Origin: Stenogyne calaminthoides
Taxonomy: Eukaryota > Streptophyta > Magnoliopsida > Lamiales > Lamiaceae
NCBI GenBank assembly: GCA_037126765.1
Contig: JBBCBC010000031.1
Location: 5,961,638-6,025,637, forward strand
DNA: 64,000 nucleotides
Direction: 5' to 3'
Part shown: positions 59,147 through 64,000 of the stretch, piece by piece
Layout of the letters: every line of letters starts with the position of its first letter
Position numbering within the stretch: position 1 is the stretch's first letter
Translations under genes and position numbers: made by a program
The notes under the pieces: generated by a model
Told to the model about the DNA's origin: nothing
Database searches by the model: none
What the model saw: only the letters and a program-made list of their open reading frames with translations

Positions 59147-61559
59147 CAAAGAGGATTGGCAACGGTCTTGAAACCCATTCCTTCCACATGTCTCTCGAAT
59201 GTATTCAGAGGCAGACCATTTGTGAATGGATCTGCTAGGTTATCTTCTGACGCTATCTTTGCCACATCTATATCTCATCTCTTAACGATATCTCGTATAA
59301 GATGGTATTTCCTTTCAATGTGTTTGCTGGCTTTGTGGGCTCTTGGTTCCCTTGAATTTGCAACTGCTCCGGCATTGTCACAATAAACCGTGATTCTGCT
59401 GGGCAAATTTGGAACTCCATCCAAGTCCACAGTGATTAAGCATACAATGAATCTCTCGGGCTGTTTCACAACCCTCCCACTACGACGAGGTTCCGGTTGT
59501 GTAAGTGTGTCGTTTGGTATATCATCTTGTACAGTTGGCATTGAGGTTAGCCCCCTTAGCTCATTTAAGGTAATCTCACTTCTGGGTCTTCTTTCGTTCA
59601 TATAGTCTTCTTCCAAAAATCTAAAATGGGTGCTTATTACCACCTTTTGATCTTCGGGACCATAGAACATACACCCTTTTGTTCCCTCGGGGTATCCCAC
59701 AAACAACCTTAATTCTGATCGAGGATCCAATTTACCGGCTTCCTTGTCCAACACGTAGACCGGACACCCCCAAATCCTCATGTGTCTCAAACTAGGCTTG
59801 TGCCCGGTCCACAATTCTTTGGGAGTTTTGGGAACCGATTTGGATGGCACCAAGTTCAGAATGTAGGCTGCTGTTTCCAAGGCATGACCCCAGAACGACT
59901 TGGGAAGATCCGCATAACTCATCATAGATTTAACCATTTCCAAAAGAGTTCTGTTTCTTCACTCTGCAACCCCATTTTGTTGAGGGGTTCCGGGTGCAGT
60001 TAGCTGAGATGCAATCCCTTCATCAGACAAGTAGTTCAAAAACTCATCGCTGAGGTATTCACCTCCACGATTGGATCGTAGAGACTTGATACGTTTTTCC
60101 CTATGATTCTCTGCTTGAGCCTTAAATTCTTTGAATTTCTCAAAGGTCTCAGATTTATGCTCCATAAGGAAAATATAACCGTACCTTGAGTAATCATCAA
60201 TAAAAGTGACAAAATACTCATAACCTCCTCTTGCTTTGGTTGACATTGGACCACATACATCTGTGTGAACGATCTCTAACACTTCTTTGGCTCTATTCCC
60301 CTTGGCTCCAAATGCCCTCTTGGTCATTTTACCCTCCAAACATGATTCGCAGGTTGGAATTGGTTCAACTTGGAGAAACTCCAGTGAACCGTCTTTCACC
60401 AACCTTTGGATCCTCTTTGGATATATATGACCCAATCTTAGATGCCATAGAAGTGTCTCGTTCAAATTTTCTTTTATAGGAAACAGTTGATGTGTTATAG
60501 GATGCATTTCGTGAGTGGTGTGCACAGTTAATTGTATAGAGATTTTCCATCAATGTCCCGTAACAGATACACTCATCATTTCAAGAAACGATTTCATTCT
60601 TATTAGAAGAAAATAAGTGTCTATTAACAGAATTTTAGAAACTGAAAGTGAATTCTTTCTAAAACTGGGAACATAAAGAACATCTCTTAAAATTAGAACT
60701 CTGTCTTCAAAAGACTGATGCACTTCTCCCACTGCTTCAGCTGCCACTCTCGTAGCATAGCCCAGTGTGATGAGGATCTCACTGCCACTAAGTTGCCGGA
60801 TCAGTTTGAACCCGTGAAGCAAACATGATTAGTGGATCTCGTATTAACCACCCACGAATGAGAAGTATACTCCGCTAAACAAGTTTCAACAACTAGTGCG
60901 TGAGAATTACCTTTCTTTCCGTCCCTTTTGGGGTTGGAACAGACAAACCTCCATTGTCCTCTTTCACCGCAGCTTAAGCACTTCCTCTTTGGATTTTCCT
61001 TGACACCACCAACATTCGTCATCCTATCATTGCCCTTGGCAACAGTTGAGTCTGATTGCTTATGGCCTTTGGTCACCTTCTTCTTCTTGCCATCCCTTGG
61101 CCTAGAAGATGAAGACGAACCACTTGCCGTCAAAGCTTGAGTTTGGTGCCCTATCAACATCTCTGCCGTGACCAAAGCTTGCAACAAATCAGCTAGCGAG
61201 GCAAAATTGCTCAGAAACTTTTGGGCAGAGAGTGAAATACCAAATTCATCCGAGTCTCCAGATTATAATATGTACTCAGAACCTCAAGTTTGTTCAGATG
61301 GGCCATCAATTTTTGAGGACGTAATCCCTTACGGGTTTGTCCTCCACCATTTTCAGCGACGACATCTCTCGCAAGGTGATCTGACGAGTCTCGCATTTTT
61401 GACTCATTAGTTGGCTCATCTGATTTTGGTGTGTCAAGAATCCACTTGTGCTTTTGTGCAGTTAGGACAATTTTAATTTTTCGTTTCCAATCAATATAGT
61501 TTCCATACATATTGTATTGACTTTAAGTATATTAATAGTGGATTAAAAGGTAACGACAT
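59147..61559 (-). pseudogene. Copia element 2 gag-protease-integrase-RNase H, reverse transcriptase deleted
   Basis: Minus-strand order. The likely gag start is ATG at 61559 (MSLPFNPLL). After a frame change comes YGNYIDWKRKIKIVLTAQKH (61510 on). Zinc knuckle CLSCGERGQWRFVC (about 61050). Protease site VVNTRSTNHVC, where the active-site Asp is Asn. Pre-integrase LLWHLRLGHIYPKRIQ and CESCLEGKMTKRAF. Integrase core HTDVCGPM, FVTFIDDYSRYGYIF and the glutamate of QQNGVAE. A frame break near 59959 follows. Integrase C-terminus WGCPVYVLDKEAGKLDPRSE. The frame then passes from EPRRSGRVVKQPERFIVCLI straight into RNase H sequence (ITVYCDNAGAVANS, HIERKYHLIRDIV). RNase H stops at a TGA (59272-59274) where the sister copy at 63646 has GGA. 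The whole RT is missing. Not autonomous. Confidence 0.87.
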
Positions 61560-62274
61560 GCTGAACTGAAATAAATAATAATATGCATAAGCATAAATAT
61601 ACCACAAGGTTCGATCACATGCATCATATTAAAATCTCAAAAAAATATGAACATGCATCAGCCAACATCTCAAAACAATTTAAATAATCCACGTGGGGTG
61701 GGTCATTATTTAAACACATTCAAGCAGGTTACAAACAAGAACAGTTACAAACCTTTAATATCCAGATTAATAGTTGGCTCCCACTTGACCAATATAAAAT
61801 TGACAGGGACTTCGGGGAAGTATATGCATATCAATTTTATACCTAAGTAATAACCATGATTTATTTCGCTTTGAACGAGCCTCGTGGGGAGGGTCATCGT
61901 CGCCACTAGTAATAATCCACAATCATCCATTTGGAATTCATTCATGTGAAAGCTAACTTTTGACCGTCCCGTGGGGGGAATTTCTCCAAAAGAATTCACA
62001 AATAAATAAATCATGGAGGTCAAAATTAATTCAATTTTATTATCCGGAATAAAATTTTCAATTAATTATTTAAACATACTTAGTAATTTTTGATGGTGAG
62101 ATTTTTCATTGGGCAACTCTCATGCAAACACATTTAAACAAATTAAATAAAGCATAAGATAACACAATAATAAATCAAGCAAAGCGGAAAAATAAACATA
62201 TAGGGCACAAATTATCCAATTGTCATGGTTTGATTTTTCTTGGCTTGATTTTGAAGAAATGTCGTCTTGAATTT
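61560..62274 (-). other. Leader of copia element 2
   Basis: AT-rich noncoding sequence upstream of the gag start on the minus strand, with TTTATTTCAGTTCAGCATG at the gag ATG. The CCCACGTGGATTATTTAAAT, CCCCACGAGGCTCG and CCCCCCACGGGACGG phrases look like a diverged series. I could not find a TGGTATCAGAGC-type primer-binding site. Confidence 0.5.
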
Positions 62275-62685
62275 CTCCCACTCGATTGTCTCGAAAAGAA
62301 CTCCGTCTCAAAACGTCCGCGCCCATAGCTTCGCGGCCAGGATGCATGCCGCGTCCGGCAGCCCCTTCTTAAGCGACCGCACCGTCTTCGCCAACGCAGC
62401 GTCATCGCCCCCCATTTCGCCCGGCTTCTCGACAAGCGTCACCCGCATCGAGCTGGCGGCCCATAAAAATCCGCCGCTCACCTCATCCACCCGATCCTCT
62501 CGCGCAAAGGTGCAGCGTCGTGCGCCACGTCGTCGACCTGATCCTCACAGACCCTCGGCCCTCGAACTACGCCCCGTGCCCGTGCGTGCTGGCGCGTCAG
62601 CGTCGCGTGCCTCCCCTGGCACATTTGTTCGCGGCGCCGCCTTTCTGCCCAGGGTCTGGATTTTATCCTTTAATTCTTCGTCTCC
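62275..62685. other. GC-rich block of unknown origin in the copia leader
   Basis: This stretch is strikingly GC-rich against AT-rich surroundings. It replaces the part of the LTR that should lie between 62690 and the leader. Both strands are open over long parts: plus strand 62267-62803; minus strand 62490-62308 reading VSGGFLWAASSMRVTLVEKP to DAACILAAKLWARTF and TGA. The minus-strand frame has GC-rich third positions like a real gene, but I do not recognise it. A captured host gene fragment is possible; so is plain GC-rich noncoding sequence. Confidence 0.45.
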
Positions 62686-62689
62686 GTCC

Positions 62690-63629
62690 ATAATACATAT
62701 CATCCATAATATATTTTCAAGAAAATCAAGAAAATCTTTCTTTCCCTTAATTATCAAAATTTTCGAAATTTCCCTATGGATAACCAAGTGGGAGATTTCT
62801 TGAATTTAATGAGATAATATTGTATTCCGAGAATACATATCTTCATTCCATAACAAAATTCAAAGAAAATCTTTCTCCCCTTTTATCCATAAATTTGAAA
62901 TTTATGAGAAAAAAAAAGCAACAATATTTATTTTATTTTAAACACCTTTTTTTCAGTTATTGGACTATATGTTGGGCTACTTAGGGGGCCTTTAGGAGAA
63001 TTAAGATTGGACCTTCCAATGGATCTTGAATTATCAATATTGAGCCACAATATTATTCAAGCCCATAAATATTAATTAACCCCACTACATAATTAATATT
63101 GCACTATCCATCTTAACCCATATTACAGTCAATATGGCTCCCGGTTATTATTTCCCGTGTTTAAGATTATCTAGCCCATTAATTAATTCAAGCCACTGAA
63201 ATAGCTTTCCGTTAATTAATATCTTTTGTCCGTGGTCAATGAACAGTTCAACATTATTATCCATACCGGAAACTAGTTCCACTTGCAAGATTTGGTATGA
63301 TAAATCTTATGAACCTCCCAAGGGGGCAAATCGAACAAGCGTACTTGCACACGATTCTCCGTATTAAAACTTAGCAATCACATGTGACCAATAATATTGC
63401 CCAATTTATCTTCCGTGAATGGTGTATTTTTAGTTACAATGGACTGTTAATTTAATCTTCTGTGATATGGTATCGCTAAATTAACTACAATGTAACACGT
63501 ACGATTTATTGAATAGTTATGCAGTAAATATATGTAACATTCGATGATATTTAAAGCATCAGTGATAAACAATTTATTTCAGTAAATAAGTCCGAAATTC
63601 AGTTTTGATTATACAAAGTAAAAAACATA
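62690..63629 (-). mobile_element. Second LTR copy of the copia 2 family, truncated and deleted
   Basis: Parallel to 57818-59010: shared AATACATATC, ACCAAGTGGGAGATTTCTTG, TTATTGGACTATATGTTGGG and CCTCCCAAGGGGGCAAATCG. Relative to the first LTR it lacks about 280 bases (equivalent of 58520-58795), its outer 620 bases, and the terminal TGTTGGGATTATACTGG. It serves as the 3' LTR of the RNase H fragment at 63646 and occupies the 5' LTR position of element 2. Confidence 0.75.
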
Positions 63630-63645
63630 ATCTTGCCACTTATAC

Positions 63646-64000
63646 TCATAGCAGATTGGCAACAGTCTTGACACCCATTCCTTCCACATGTCTCTCGAAT
63701 GTATTCAGAGGCAGACCCTTTGTGAATGGATCTGCTAGGTTGTCTTCTGACGCTATCTTTGCCACATCCATATCTCCTCTCTTAACGATATCTCGTATAA
63801 GATGGTATTTCCTTTCAATGTGTTTGCTGGCTTTGTGGGCTCTTAGTTCCCTTGAATTTGCAACTGCTCCGGCATTGTCACAAAAAACAGTGATTCTGCT
63901 GGGCAAATTCGGAACCACATTCAAGTCCACTAGGAAGTTCTTGAGCCAAACCGCTTCTTTTGCTGCCTCGCAAGCAGCTACATATTCGGCTTCCATGGAA
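63646..64000 (-). pseudogene. Copia RNase H, C-terminal part, running off the window
   Basis: Reads MEAEYVAACEAAKEAVWLKN then FLVDLNVVPNLPSRITVFCD, KHIERKYHLIRDIVKRGDMD, NLADPFTKGLPLNTFERHVE, open to 63646. These are the RNase H motifs of copia polyproteins (EAEYVA, HIERKYHLIRD, DPFTKGL). It is the intact counterpart of the RNase H remnant at 59147-59400, so a second copy of the same family begins beyond 64000. Partial at the window end, so the full state of the element is unknown. Confidence 0.85.

Noticed and set aside
62267..62803. Plus-strand open frame of 178 codons
   Set aside because: GC-rich DNA yields long open frames on both strands by chance. The protein is Ala/Ser/Pro/Arg-rich with no motif, and the copia context explains the site. 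Kept only as an unexplained block.

Overview
The window looks like nuclear DNA of a flowering plant, probably a eudicot. It is AT-rich, its genes are split by GT-AG introns, and it carries plant versions of KDO8P synthase, APC11 and RCI2/PMP3. Most of the rest is transposon sequence: Stowaway, Tourist and hAT MITEs, an L1 LINE and Ty1/copia LTR elements. I make no species-level claim.

Layout. (1) 1-8.5 kb is a gene-bearing block. It holds a decayed WDR70-like WD40 pseudogene (+, 343-3232) whose upstream end abuts a truncated Tourist MITE, then an intact convergent 13-coding-exon KDO-8-phosphate synthase gene (-, 3829-7943) with a 5'UTR intron. (2) 8.5-20 kb has no gene. It holds an LTR-like repeat zone with degenerate tandem units, a minisatellite-bearing element, several MITEs, and a Tourist nested in a Stowaway. 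(3) 20.4-30.4 kb is a divergent direct duplication. The left unit holds a small intact gene (22280-22516, 78 aa, PSDEDRGRWVAEPGIDxKAS core). The right unit holds its copy (29596-29840), frameshifted by an expanded AACAGA tract. (4) 30.8-37.5 kb is a three-level nest with target duplications readable at the two inner levels: a 5.66 kb L1 (- strand) in a hAT element in a Stowaway MITE. (5) 39.8-42.4 kb is an APC11 gene (+). Its first coding intron starts with a U12-like GTATCCTT but cannot be spliced in frame at canonical ends. (6) 43-47.5 kb has a second copy of the minisatellite element split by a hAT MITE, local tandem duplications and a Stowaway. (7) 47.7-48.2 kb is an RCI2/PMP3 gene (-) with a TATA box and an ABRE-like core. 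(8) 49.3-64 kb is transposon sequence: Tourist/Harbinger-type elements, then a copia element (+, LTR, gag, protease, start of integrase) cut by a second copia family (- strand) that runs off the window. The second family has lost its reverse transcriptase by an in-frame deletion and carries an unexplained GC-rich block in its leader.

The four intact or near-intact genes are ordinary housekeeping or stress genes with no obvious joint function: cell-wall Kdo synthesis, a small protein of unknown role, ubiquitin ligase control of mitosis, and membrane ion homeostasis. I found no CRISPR array, rRNA or tRNA. The most interesting signals are the APC11 splice-site anomaly, the nested transposons, the duplicate broken by a short-repeat expansion, the minisatellite element family, and the GC-rich insert in the copia leader.
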